A stretch of 64,000 nucleotides of DNA from Conchocele bisecta. Taxonomy: Eukaryota > Mollusca > Bivalvia > Lucinida > Thyasiridae. The translations under genes and the position numbers were made by a program. Location: contig JAQRGA010000165.1 of assembly GCA_029237695.1 (NCBI GenBank), positions 248,001 through 312,000 of the forward strand, given 5' to 3'. Within the stretch, counting starts at the first letter, position 1. Every line of letters begins with the position of its first letter. Positions 32,199 through 42,314 of this stretch are shown here, one piece after another. The notes below the pieces were generated by a model. It was not told the DNA's origin and searched no databases. It saw nothing but the letters and a program-made list of their open reading frames with translations.

Positions 32199-33867
32199 AT
32201 GAGTATATACGGACCAGGTAGTTCTTCCGATTGGGTGACAAATTCAAATAATTTGGAACCTGCAGAAGGGGGGTTCATCCCGACAGAGGGCGACTTTTTA
32301 ACTACCCAAAAAACAAAGGCCTTGATCAATAGAACTATATCGAGGGCCACGGACGAGATTCACAAGAGTCTACTATCACAACTTAGAGAATATGCCCTGG
32401 CTGTGAATACACAAAGTCGTGAAGAAACGCATACGGAACTAAACGAACTAGGTAAAAAAATAACCAAATTTAGAAAAGAGGCCCGGTTGGGGATTGATAA
32501 AGCCCGAGAAGACCGCCAGGCTGACATTACTGAGGTTTATGGGGTGTTGCGCTTAGAAGACTCTCTCAGCAAAGAAGCTACACTTGCTGAATTAGACGGA
32601 AAAATAATCGATTTTCGAAATGAGGCCACGTCGGGTATTGAGAAAGCACGAGAAGACCACCAGGCGGACCTTACGAAGGCTTATGAGGTGTTGCGCTCAG
32701 AGGACTCTCTCATCAGAGAAGCGGCACTTACTGAACTAGATAAAAAAATAACCAAATTTCGAAAGAGACCCGGTCGGGTATTGATAAAGTCCGAGAAGAC
32801 CACCAGTCGAACCTTGCAGAGGCCATTGCGGAGGCTTATGATGCGTTGCGCTTAGAGAACTCTCACAGCAAAGAAGCGACACTTACCGAACTAGATGGAA
32901 AAATAGCCGAATTTCTGAAAGAGACCAGGTCGGGGGTTGAGGGGGTCCGAGAAGACCACAAAGAGGCCATTGCGGAGGCTTATGGGGCGTTACGCTCAGA
33001 GGACTCTCTCAACAGAGAAGCGGCACTTACTGACTATATGAAAAAATAACCGAATTTTAAAAAAGAGACCCGGTTTGATCTTGATGGAGTCCGAACGGGT
33101 ATTGAGAAAGCCCTAGAAGACCACCAGGCGGATATTACGGAAGCTTATAGGGTGTTGCTCTTAGAGGACTCTATCAACAGAGAAGCGACACTTACTGAAC
33201 TAGATGAAAAAATAACCGAATTTCAAAAAGAGGCCCGGTCGGGTATTGATAAAGCCTTAGAAGGCCACCAGGCGGACCTTACCAAGGCTTATGAGGTGTT
33301 GCGCTCAGAGGACTCTATCAACAGAGAAGCGACACTTACTGAACTAGATGAAAAGATAACCGATAAACTGAAACATGATCGTATAGCCGCGACCAAAGCT
33401 CTTGAGGAGGCCTCTTATGAGATTCGTACTGAGGCATATAACGCAAACAATGCTCTTGCCGGAATAGTGAAAACAATGAAAACACCAAAACGTGTCATAA
33501 CAGTTTGGGCTGAGAAGCGGGGCCCATTGGTTGAGGGGCACTATGAATATTCGTTCGGTGCCAAAGCGAGTAATAAATATGGGGGATACACTATGACAGC
33601 TGTAGGTGAAGTTGTCCAAATGGCGGTCTGCTCGGTTAATGGTAGTGGTAAACCTGTGGGCGCGGTCGCGATAAATATTGTAGTAGATGGAAAGAACGGG
33701 GGATTGGAGTCACTAAAATCTCTGGAGATAGTTCGACGGTGGTTTCGTTCTCCGGTGATGATCGAATTAGACTTTCCCAAGGTAGTGTTATTAACTTTGT
33801 TACGAAAATCGGTGACCCAGGGAGTTCTTCCACTATTGTCTCATTGTTAATTGAACTTATTGTGTAA
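32199..33867 (+). pseudogene. Fibre-like protein (copy B)
   Basis: The start at 32,199 (MSIYGPGSSSDW) is chosen because A and C start with the same residues; an upstream in-frame ATG exists at 32,172. The shaft is open to about 32,770, then frames shift at about 32,770, 33,050 and 33,700. The C-terminal beta module starts ITVWAEKRGPLVEG (33,498) and reaches SLLIELIV with a stop at 33,865-33,867, after a frameshift near 33,690. Six shaft repeats. Precedes the hydrophobic-hairpin ORF on the same strand. Confidence 0.65.
32530..33360 (+). repeat. Shaft-encoding tandem repeats of fibre gene B (6 units)
   Basis: GAGGACTCTCTCA or near variants recur near 32,552, 32,700, 32,857, 33,000, 33,163 and 33,310, spaced about 145-160 bp. 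Each unit encodes LRSEDSL(I/N)REA, a linker helix, and KITEFRK. Confidence 0.85.
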
Positions 33868-33895
33868 ATACTAATATATTGAAATAAATTTAACT

Positions 33896-34613
33896 ATGAA
33901 CGAATCACCGCTTCCAATTGTCAATACCACTACCACCAACACTGTATCCAACTCTCAATACCACTCCACCAACACTGTATCCAACTCTCAATACCACTCC
34001 ACCAACACTGTATCCAATTGTCAATACCATCTCCCCCAACACTATATCCAATTAACGAAAGAAGTTCAGATTTTAGGTTGAATAATATCGTCGCTATGCA
34101 GGATATTTTAGTTAGAGAATGTGCAAATAGAAAAAGACACGCTAACAAATATAAGCGCGCGGCAAACATAGCTGAAGCATCTAGTACGGTTCTGGCAAGT
34201 GTTTCTGTGTTGTGTGGGGCGGGGACTGCTGCAACGCTATCTACAATTGTAATGATTCCACTTGCAGGGGTTTTGAGTGGAATTACCGTTTTATCTGGAA
34301 CACTTTGTATGGTAATTAGGGCGGCGGGTGGAAAACTCGAGAAAAAAAGTAGAAAACATGATAGAATATCCGTTCTCGCTAGGTCTAAGAAAAATAGCAT
34401 CGACGTTATGGTGTCCAAAGCGTTGGCCGATAAGAAAATATCAAATTTAGAGTTTGAATCCGTGGTGGAAGAAATGGGGAGATATGAAGAATTAAAAAAT
34501 GATATAAGGATCAAGGCGCGCGCCACCATGCCAAAATTGAGTGTACTGATTGGGATAAATTTAGGGTAAAACTTGGAAATAAAGTCGGAGGAAATGTTAC
34601 AGCACCATTATAA
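33896..34613 (+). pseudogene. Hydrophobic-hairpin ORF (copy B)
   Basis: Starts MNESPLPIVNTT. A 33-bp tandem expansion throws the frame, which is recovered by 34,060. The open block to 34,569 has FRLNNIVAMQDILVREC, KKYKRAANIAEAS-type basic residues, two Gly/Ala/Val hydrophobic segments (GTAATLSTIVMIPLAGVLSG), then KKSRKHDRISVLARSKK, ADKKISNLEFESVVEEMGRY and a terminal frameshift before TAA at 34,611-34,613. The hydrophobic pair looks like a membrane hairpin. Function unknown; frequent in invertebrate Polintons. Confidence 0.65.
33920..34045 (+). repeat. 33-bp in-gene minisatellite
   Basis: About four copies of CAATACCACTCCACCAACAC plus TGTATCCAACTCT. The unit is 11 codons (NTTPPTLYPTL in the ancestral frame); copy A has one unit at this place. 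The first B unit has an extra A, which breaks the frame. Confidence 0.85.
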
Positions 34614-35564
34614 AATAATTTTTAAAAAAAAATGTTTTCTTAATTTTATAATTTTCCAATAATTTTTTCAAAATTATATTGATGCAGTAAACAAATTTAC
34701 ATGTGTTTTTCACTGAGAATTACAAATTCAGTCGAGTATTACACTGTACACACCGTCTGTGTAATTGATACACTCGGCTCTGTTTACCTTGGCTATCAAT
34801 TTACGCATGGTTCATAACCCGTGTAATTGATAATTGTACAACACTAGGTAATGTTTATCATAACAGCCTTCGTGGTCGTGTGGTTAAGGCGATAATCTAT
34901 AGAGACGAGGGTCGTGGGTTCGCGCCGCGGTTGGAGCTAAACATTTTTATTTATTTATTTCTATCCCTACAAATGTGGTTTTAAAAAATAATTAATTATT
35001 AATAATTTTGATAATTCTAAAGAATTAATTAAGAAAATTATTAATAATTAAAAAAAAAAATGTTTAACCGAGGCTCGAACCCGCGCCAGCAAAACCCTTC
35101 TGGGCCCACCCGGCTAGCCATCTTTTTTTGTTCTTTCTCTTTCTCTTTCTCATCTCATGGCTAGCCGGGTGTAATAGCTACCCGTACAGTTACACCCCCA
35201 TCTATCAGCTGATCTAGGAATCAGTGTCGAAATTCTAGGCAACCTTGGAAGTGTCTGCACGGAAGCACTGAGCGCTCAGTTTTATCCAGGGGCGTCCCCC
35301 AGACAAATTATTGTTGTTAATTTTACATATATTAAGCTAAAACCGTGTTGTGCAATACCAAATATTTACTCTTTTATTTTTATTTGTTTTATATATAACG
35401 AGTTCATTTTTTATTTAATAATATAGGTTATAACGTTCTAAATTATTAAAAAGTAAAATTAGAAAAATAAAAAACATGACAACCAATAAGAATGTAAGAA
35501 ATACTTCCGGAATATCGATAGCGGGTTGTGTAATACACACCCACGTGTGTGTAGTATATATTAC
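34614..35564. other. Non-coding end region of element B with two tRNA-like sequences
   Basis: No convincing ORF. At 34,866-34,935 (plus) GTGGTCGTGTGGTTAAGGC resembles a pol III A box and GTGGGTTCGCGCC a B box, with a fair T-arm (CGTGG/CCGCG). At 35,122-35,050 (minus) TAGCCGGGTGGG and GGTTCGAGCCT give a second A/B-box pair. Neither folds into a full cloverleaf by eye, so these are tRNA-like relics or pol III promoters rather than tRNA genes. The remainder is AT-rich. Confidence 0.4.
35107..35171. repeat. Perfect 15-bp inverted repeat with pyrimidine loop
   Basis: CACCCGGCTAGCCAT (35,107-35,121) and ATGGCTAGCCGGGTG (35,157-35,171) are separated by a pyrimidine-rich 35-base loop with TTTCTCTTTCTCTTTCTC. 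The left arm is part of the tRNA-like sequence. Confidence 0.85.
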
Positions 35565-35775
35565 AGTAGTATAGAGGGAGTCAAAATGATACCACCTCTA
35601 TACTAATATTACAGTGTGTTTATGTTTCATCCTGGAAGACGTAATCGTGTAATCTCTCTATAAAATGGACACTTAATATACGTGTAAGGTAGGACACCTA
35701 ATTTACATGTTCATAACACGTGTAATTGGAACATTGTCGTCTGCTTGGTGTGATTATAACATAAATTAGTTCTGT

Positions 35776-36156
35776 TCAATAATTTTCAATTTCTTCTAAT
35801 AATTTTCCAATTTCTTCGTTAAAAGTGATATCGTAGAAACGCATATCCGTCAACGAATCTTTGATTTTAAACTGTTTTATAAAATTAGTTTGATAATGTT
35901 TCGGTAGTGTTTCTCCGATCCTATTTAGTCGCTTCATTACATAAATTTGATACTTATACCGGCGACATAATTGCCGGTTTAATATTGTAAATGCAACGTT
36001 TTTATCGCAGCGTAATAAATTACGCTGATATTTCATGTATTCGATACCACATAGTATTGTCATTTTACCGTGTTTTAATACTGTAGAAACAACAGCGTAA
36101 AATGCTTCATCCAAGTCATTACAAACGTCCAATTCGTTGTGTATTTTATTATTCAT
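35776..36156 (-). CDS. 126-residue ORF near the terminus of B, unknown function
   Basis: Uninterrupted from MNNKIHNELDVCNDLDEAFY to IGKLLEEIENY. Basic middle (RNLLRCDKNVAFTILNRQLC, YKYQIYVMKRLNRIGETL) and an acidic helical C-terminus; no TM segment or zinc motif. Intactness in an otherwise decayed element is notable. Neither A (window edge) nor C (which has a Cys-rich ORF instead) shows it. Not recognised. It reads inward from the terminus and starts about 155 bp from the hairpin. Confidence 0.6.
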   Translation of the reverse strand: MNNKIHNELDVCNDLDEAFYAVVSTVLKHGKMTILCGIEYMKYQRNLLRCDKNVAFTILNRQLCRRYKYQIYVMKRLNRIGETLPKHYQTNFIKQFKIKDSLTDMRFYDITFNEEIGKLLEEIENY

Positions 36157-36311
36157 TTTGTTATAATATTTTATTATAACCTATTAAATTTATCTGTTCA
36201 ATTGGACGTGAAAACAACATGATGTATTTATAACACCAATTTTTGATTTTTCGTGGTTGGTGGGAGACAATTTCCTCGTTAACCAATTTTTGATTTTTCG
36301 GGGGGTGGTGG

Positions 36312-36379
36312 AGTAGTATATAGGGTGGAGAAATGATACCACCGTTAGGTGGTATCATTTTGACTCCCTATATACTACT
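36312..36379. repeat. Right terminal hairpin of element B
   Basis: A 68-bp near-perfect palindrome: AGTAGTATATAGGG at the left, an ACCACCGTTAGGTGGT centre, and GACTCCCTATATACTACT at the right. The inner flank (GGTGGGAGACAATTTCCTCG) is the inverse of the left-end flank. Confidence 0.8.
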
Positions 36380-36500
36380 TGATCAGACTGTGCGGATGCA
36401 AAGGCTGATCTGGATCTACGCTTGTAGTAAAACCCGTAAGCCCTATTTCTCAAGTCCCAGTCACAAATTAAGGTTTAATCTACAATACTGGGATTCACGC
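36380..36500 (+). repeat. Dispersed host repeat split by element B (right half)
   Basis: TGATCAGACTGTGCGGATGC continues through GCTGATCTGGATCTACGCT and CACAAATTAAGGTTTA. The left half ends at 18,460 (GTGCAGATCTGATTCTG). Together they match the uninterrupted copy at about 47,530-47,650. This family is widespread in bivalve sequences. Confidence 0.65.
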
Positions 36501-36957
36501 CTGGTTCCATCACTTTCCATCACTAAGACAATCTTGGGTAATCTGATTGCAATAAGGGTGCCTGACACTGGATCGTGATATTTTGTTCTCGGTATGGAAA
36601 GGCTGATAGTGTAAATTGACGGATATTTGCAGAATTAGCAATTTAGTTTTTTTACCAGGTGAGCTGATTATCTTGAATTAATACACATGCGTGTGTTCTA
36701 CAGATAATCAAACATGGTTCGCTAAGCTCACTCGTTTGATTGGCGTAAGGACCCACTCACCTATGCATTATTTCAAGATAATTAGCTCGCTTGGCTAAAT
36801 AATGTTATTTAATACAAAAATACTATTTCTCTATGGGAATTTAACATGGAAATGATATACAAACTATAAAGAAAACAAAACTTAAATTTTGAAAATCATT
36901 CATTATTTCAGAATTTAGAATAAAAGATGTTTCACTGTTATCCTCGTGAATGTTTAA
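36501..36957. other. Host DNA, no gene seen
   Basis: Includes an imperfect inverted pair around 36,650-36,800 (GAGCTGATTATCTTGAAT and TTTCAAGATAATTAGCTC) with about 110 bp between, compatible with a foldback MITE. Nothing coding is visible. Confidence 0.4.
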
Positions 36958-37480
36958 AGATACATGCCCACTCAGCAGGCACAAAATGTTTTTATAGGAA
37001 TTAAATAAGTGTATACTATAATTGTGCCACTATTCCACCAGTTCTAAAAATTACGAGTGCCCACTATACAGATATAATCATTTAGTAATATATATTTTAC
37101 TGATAGTGACTCGCGATGGTATCGGGCTATTTTCATATGCAAATGAGGCATGATATTTTTTTTTTTTAATTATTTATTCTAGTTGCCACCCCTAAATGCG
37201 CACCTGAAAATATATACTTTCAACAGATTATAAAGCATGATCATTGGACATCAAAAAATAAATACAGAGAATAAATAGTAATGTCCGTTAACATGTTAAG
37301 GAAACGCGGTTATCGTCCCTGATATCAGTGTGGAAATTGACATCTGATATAAAATGTATAATAATGCCAATCAATACGTGGGTAATGGTGAAATAATGTT
37401 TATTTTGCCAGACAATGTCTCGGATTATGTCTGATATAAAGAACAGTTTGTGCCTACTGGGTGGGCATGTACATGTACCA
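36958..37480. mobile_element. TTAA-flanked MITE, copy 1
   Basis: Inverted ends GATACATGCCCACTCAG and CTACTGGGTGGGCATGTAC, flanked by TTAA at 36,954-36,957 and 37,481-37,484. Non-coding, about 520 bp. Copy 2 is at 43,482-43,982 and an end fragment at about 41,575-41,705. TTAA duplications are typical of piggyBac-mobilised MITEs. Confidence 0.7.
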
Positions 37481-37654
37481 TTAATCTCCTGGTAAACATC
37501 TTCACTTTTATGAAACTATGATGCATCTATGAGGATTTAACATGCAGAATTTGTTTTCGTAATACAATTATTATTTTACTAAATTTCGTGAAATAAAAAT
37601 AAGTCTCATTCTTAAATTTTGCTAAGTAGTAATAATAGTGGAAAATTGTGTTTT

Positions 37655-38056
37655 GTATGGTGGCATATATTTTCCATCAAGATGTCCACATAATTTATCG
37701 CAACATGTTGACTTAAATATCATGACATGTCAACATAACCTGATAAGTTGCCACAACAAGTCAACATAATGTGAGTTATCACAATTAGTCAACATACCGT
37801 GATAAGTTAACACAATATGTCGATATAACGTGATAAATTAACACACACTGTCAACATAATATGATATGTTATCTCAACAAGTCGACATAACGTGATATTT
37901 ATCTCGAAATAGCGTCTTTTTTTAACGTAATAAGTTAACACAACATGTCGATATAATATGATAGTTTTACACAACATGTCGACATAATGTGATATTTTAT
38001 CTCAACATGTCGACATAGTTTCGCGTCGGCATCTCAACAGCAAGTATATGCCACCA
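37655..38056. mobile_element. Minisatellite-cored element with short inverted ends
   Basis: TATGGTGGCATAT (left) and ATATGCCACCATA (right) enclose about nine degenerate 35-40-bp units of the type AACATGTCGACATAA followed by TGTGATA. Elements with a tandem-repeat core and conserved short ends are frequent in bivalves. Confidence 0.65.
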
Positions 38057-38746
38057 TAGTTTTGCAATGTTTATATATATAACCTTATAAGGTGGCAAGT
38101 TTACACAAAACTGACAGCAGTGTTAGTGTCCATGTATATCATGTATGTAAGGTCATAGAAATTTAATTAATTAGGAGATTTATCTGCTCATCCAAAAAAT
38201 TTTTGGGGGGGGGAATTTTCATTTTTCTACTGACTGTAATAGTGTCCGATTGCTTTTGAAATCATTTGAAAATAGATACATTTACAAATAAAATAACAAT
38301 TTGGCAATTTATTTCAGTGATGGGTATGGTCCCTACTAAAGATCTACAAATTAATTTTCTCTAGCATGAACTAAAGTTGATAAATACATGTATCATGTAT
38401 CCTGCATATTTTACAACCTTTTTGCATTTTTCCTGTCTTCTACAGATGTTCAACCCACAGACGCAATGACCGCCTATACTGGGACACCTGGTTTGCGAGC
38501 ATTTACCAGTTGTGGAGAGACAAATAGACAATAAAAGTTACAGAAAATACTGAGAAGGTATGATTTTGTTAGTATGCTGGAAAATAAAATATCTGTTGTG
38601 TGAATTTAGGCCAGAAAATATAATTCCGCTGTGTCAGAAAAATATCTGTGAGTCGGAGCTTTTTATGGGAATTAAGTGTTACCCTTGTCCGTTCCGTCCT
38701 TCCATCCGTCCGTCACCTACCTTGTAGCTCGTAAAACCTTTAAACC
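38057..38746. other. Host DNA, no gene seen
   Basis: AT-rich. It contains a G-run (GGGGGGGG near 38,205) and a CCGTCCGTC simple repeat (38,695-38,715). It ends with AACCTTTAAACC, the left copy of the LINE target duplication (38,735-38,746). Confidence 0.5.
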
Positions 38747-40935
38747 TTTTCGAATAATGGCAATTTGTCAAACTTTTTCAGTGTTAAAAAAGGTGTTAGA
38801 CAGGGTTGTCCGCTATCAGCATACATTTTTATTATTTGTATAGAGATTTTATCGAGACAAATAGATGCAAATGTAGAAATAAAAGGTCTATCTTTAGGTG
38901 AAAATGAAATAAAACAAACACTATTCGCAGATGATGCAAGTTTCACGCTTGATGGATCTGAAAATTCATTTAAAGAACTAATACACACACTAGACATTTT
39001 TTCAATAATATCAGGTCTAAAACTTAATAAATCAAAATGTACAGCATTAAAGATTGGGGAACTTAGGCATAACCCAAGTCAATGGTGTAATAGCAATCGA
39101 TATACGTGGTCAAACGACCATGCATCAACACTTGGAATAATATTCACAAACAATAAAACACAGCTACATGAACTAAATTTATTACCAAAAATTAAGTCAT
39201 TTCAAAACTGTTTAACAAACTGGCAAAAATGGAACTTGACATTAATCGGCAAGATAACTGTATTAAAGACCTTCGCGTTACCAAAACTAATATACCCACT
39301 GACAGTCCTAGAGAACCCGGCTGAAGAAACAATCAAACAGATTAATGACATAATGTACAAATTTCTCTGGGATGGTAAACCCGATAAATAGCACGAAAAA
39401 CTATAATACAAAACTATGAAAACTGTGGTTTGAAAATGATTAACATACATGCATTCATCAATTCACTAAAATGTTCATGGATAAAACGCTTAAATTGTAC
39501 TAATCAGAATCAACTAAAAAAAGCATATAATAAGGAACTAAGTAAATATGGTGATAATGTACTATTTAAAAGCAATCTAAATTCAAATGACACAAAACAC
39601 CTTGTAAAAAAAATATTCGTTTCTAAACAATATGTTAACATCTTGGTGCAAAATCAATTATAAACATTCATATACCAACATATCATATGAAATATTATGG
39701 CATAACTCAAACATAAAAAATGAAAGAAATATAACCTTCTTCTATAAAGACTGGTATGATAGAGGTATAATGTATTTAAAACACATATATGATTTTAGAA
39801 TAAAAGACTTTTACAGCTTCAACGATATAAAAACTATATATGACATAAATAATGGAGATTTCTTGAGATATTACAAATTATTAGGTAATATTAAAAACGA
39901 ATGGAAAATAGAAATGAAAACCGTGCCATTGGATAATGAAACACAGAAATACAAAATAAATCAATGTTTTTATCATCAAAACATTAATAAAATGTTATAT
40001 AATATACAGATTGAAAACATGAAATTAACACAGCAAAAACATATAATTAAATGGGAAAGTGAGTTAAATAAACAAGATATCGAATGGAAAGGTATTTTTT
40101 CACTGTCATATAAAAGCACAATAAGCACAAAACTTCGTGCGTTTCAGTACAAATATTTAATGAGAATAATCCAAACAATGGCTTTTTATTCAAATGCAAA
40201 TTAAAACCTTCAAACTTATGTGAATTCTGTCATATGAATGTGGATTCTAATAAGCATATGTTTTGGGAATGTACTGTCATACAATCGTTTTGGTCGGATA
40301 TCAACATACTATTACAAACAAGTAGACTAGACTACAATGTAATTTAACATATGAAAACATATCATTTTGTAACGTGAAGGTCGACTGTAAAAATAAAACA
40401 ATGATTATAAGCTTCCTAATTCTTCTAGCAAAGTATTTAATTTATATGTGCAAATACGATGAAACGCAGCCATCGATAGGCCGCTTTAACACATATATGA
40501 AGCAAACAATAAAAATAGAAGAAACTATTGCCACTATTAAGAATAAACTAGATACTTTTCATTCAAAATGGAGTGACTTTATAGAACAAAATACGTAGAC
40601 ACAATCATTTGATATAAGAACCAACGAATGTATATATATGAGCCCGGACCATTTATTTGACCCCCGTCCCCACTTTTGGACATATTTCTTCTCCGACCTA
40701 TACCAATCTCATAGCCCATATGCCCTATATAGACTCCTATATTTTAGTTTAAAAACTCAATGTTACATGTAGACATGTATTCTTAGGTTAATTATACAGA
40801 CAATGATGTATTCATGTTTTTGTTGAACTGGCAGAACAGCTGTACTATGTTTAATGAACTGTATGTTTAATCATATCATTGTATTTGTACATGTACATGT
40901 AGCAAAGAGAATAAAATATTAAATGACAAAAAAAC
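38747..40935 (+). mobile_element. 5'-truncated L1/Tx1-like LINE insertion
   Basis: Bounded by a perfect 12-bp target duplication, AACCTTTAAACC, at 38,735-38,746 and 40,936-40,947. The 3' end has AATAAA (about 40,910) and an A-rich tail (GACAAAAAAAC). The 5' end begins inside the reverse transcriptase domain. This is a standard truncated target-primed insertion. Confidence 0.9.
38765..40598 (+). pseudogene. LINE reverse transcriptase C-terminal fragment
   Basis: VKKGVRQGCPLSAYIF (fingers/palm), QTLFADDASFTLDG (catalytic Asp pair in ADD), LNKSKCTALKIG, then the thumb GKITVLKTFALPKLIYPL. A stop at about 39,390 and frame changes follow. Near 40,220-40,290 a CEFCHMNVDSNKHMFWEC zinc-knuckle-like motif precedes the last ORF (40,374-40,598). 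Motifs and order fit the L1/Tx1 group. Inactive. Confidence 0.85.
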
Positions 40936-40947
40936 AACCTTTAAACC

Positions 40948-41570
40948 ATACTAGCTACACACTTTAAACTTAGTATATACATGTAGCTTCCTTATGATGA
41001 GTCGATTTTTTATTCGACCCCCAGGTCATGGATTATCTCCCACATTTTTTACTTAGAATTTTCCAATTTTGCATTGTAACTCGTAAAAGTTTTAAACCGT
41101 ACTAGCTACAGACCTGAAACTTGGTATGTAGCTTCCTTATGATGAAGAGATGTGCAAAAGTTTACTTCTATTTTTTATTCGACCCCCGGCTCATGCATTA
41201 TCTCCCCCTTTCTGACTTATAATTTGGCAAGTTTGCATTGTAACTCGTAAAACCTTTAAATCGTAATACATGTAGCTACAGACCTGAAACTTGGTATGCA
41301 GTTTCCTTATGATGAGTAGATGTGCAAAGCAAAGTTTCAATTTTTGATTCGACCCCCGGGTCATGGATTATCTCCCACTTTTTTTACTTCGAATTTCCAA
41401 ATGTTGCATTGTAACTCGTAAAACTCTTAAACGTACTAGCTACAGACCTGAAACTTGGTATGTAGCTTCCTTATAATGAGTAGATGTGCAAAGCTTATTT
41501 CAATGTTTGCTTCGACCCCCAGGTCATGGATTATCTCCCACTTTTTGGACTTAAAATTTCCCAATTTTCA
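40948..41570. repeat. Tandem repeat, about 150-bp unit
   Basis: TACTAGCTACAGACCTGAAA or a variant recurs near 40,970, 41,105, 41,270 and 41,440, each followed by CTTGGTATG(T/C)AG(C/T)TTCCTTATGATGA and a block with CGACCCC and TCATGGATTATCTCCC. A degenerate extra copy is at 41,705-41,775. No coding function. Confidence 0.75.
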
Positions 41571-42015
41571 TCTGATATAAAATCTATAATATTGCCAATC
41601 AATTCGTGAGATAGTTATGAATGAATGTATATTTTCCAGAAAATGTATCAGATGATTTCTCTGATATAAATAACATGTTGTGCCTACTGAACGGGCATGT
41701 ACATGTAACTTGAAACTGTACTAGCTACAGACTTGAAACTTGGTATGTCGCTTCATTATGTTGCATTATCTCCCCCTTTTCGACTTAGAATTTTGCCTTG
41801 TAATTTTTGAAACCGTAATAATAGAATTTCACACATGCCTCGTTTTATTATCAACGCGATATATGGGGCATCCGTGTTCTATGGCACATTTTCTAGTTGT
41901 TAATATTAAACGCTTGCCAGAGTTTCTCAATGCTGTTATACATGTAACTCTTATAGGATTATTTTAATATTTCATTACCTACATCATACTTGTGCACAAA
42001 TTCAACACTCCATGC

Positions 42016-42300
42016 GTGGTTGGTTGGGAGCATGCGATGGGTAATTCAACGATCGATATTCATCCTTACCGGAATTCTGACTGCAGACCTGGTTTGGCCC
42101 TCACATACGTCTTTGGCACCAGATCAGATTATTCTAATTTCAGGGCTGAATGTGTTTTTTCTCAATGTAAATATTCTGTTCTGATTTTTTGAATCCCCCC
42201 CCCCCCAATGCAGCAGGTTAAAACGGGATTGAACCCGTTTGCCCAGCCTTACATGACCTTACCTGTTGATAGGACGTTAAATGCAATAAACAAACAAACA
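42016..42300 (+). mobile_element. tRNA-like SINE, full copy
   Basis: Flanked by a perfect 14-bp duplication, TCAACACTCCATGC (42,002-42,015 and 42,301-42,314). The 5' part has GTGGTTGGTTGGGAG, an A-box-like stretch; the 3' part has AACGGGATTGAACCCGTTTG and a (CAAA) tail. Related copies are at 46,660-46,790 and 48,243-48,636. Confidence 0.8.
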
Positions 42301-42314
42301 TCAACACTCCATGC

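Larger units (their letters stand above)
18461..36379. mobile_element. Polinton/Maverick-type element B, both termini present
   Basis: About 17.9 kb, within the usual Polinton size range. Both ends carry the same 60-70-bp palindromic terminus starting AGTATATAGGGAGTCAAAAT, with shared inner flanks (TTGGTTAACGAGGAAATTGT). The flanks read together as one copy of a dispersed host repeat, which supports these borders. Gene order is the inverse of A. The genes from 24 to 31 kb are the best preserved of the A/B pair. Confidence 0.85.
35565..36379. mobile_element. Possible 815-bp mini-element with Polinton-type ends
   Basis: AGTAGTATAGAGGGAGTCAA at 35,565 is a left-type Polinton terminus facing the right-type terminus ending at 36,379. 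The interval holds one ORF (36,156-35,776). It may be a small derivative using Polinton ends, nested next to B, or an internal duplicate of the terminus with the ORF being an ordinary gene of B. Confidence 0.35.

Noticed and set aside
33930..34529. 199-codon minus-strand ORF
   Set aside because: Shadow of the hydrophobic-hairpin gene on the plus strand; its repetitive part mirrors the 33-bp minisatellite.
34866..34935. Functional tRNA gene
   Set aside because: A and B boxes and a T-arm are visible, but acceptor and anticodon stems do not pair; kept only as tRNA-like.
1..36379. A and B as a palindromic read artefact
   Set aside because: Outer and inner flanks of A and B differ, and each has its own lesions and shaft repeat number.
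37680..38040. CRISPR-like spaced repeats
   Set aside because: The units are degenerate throughout with no unique spacers; this is a minisatellite core of a repeat element.
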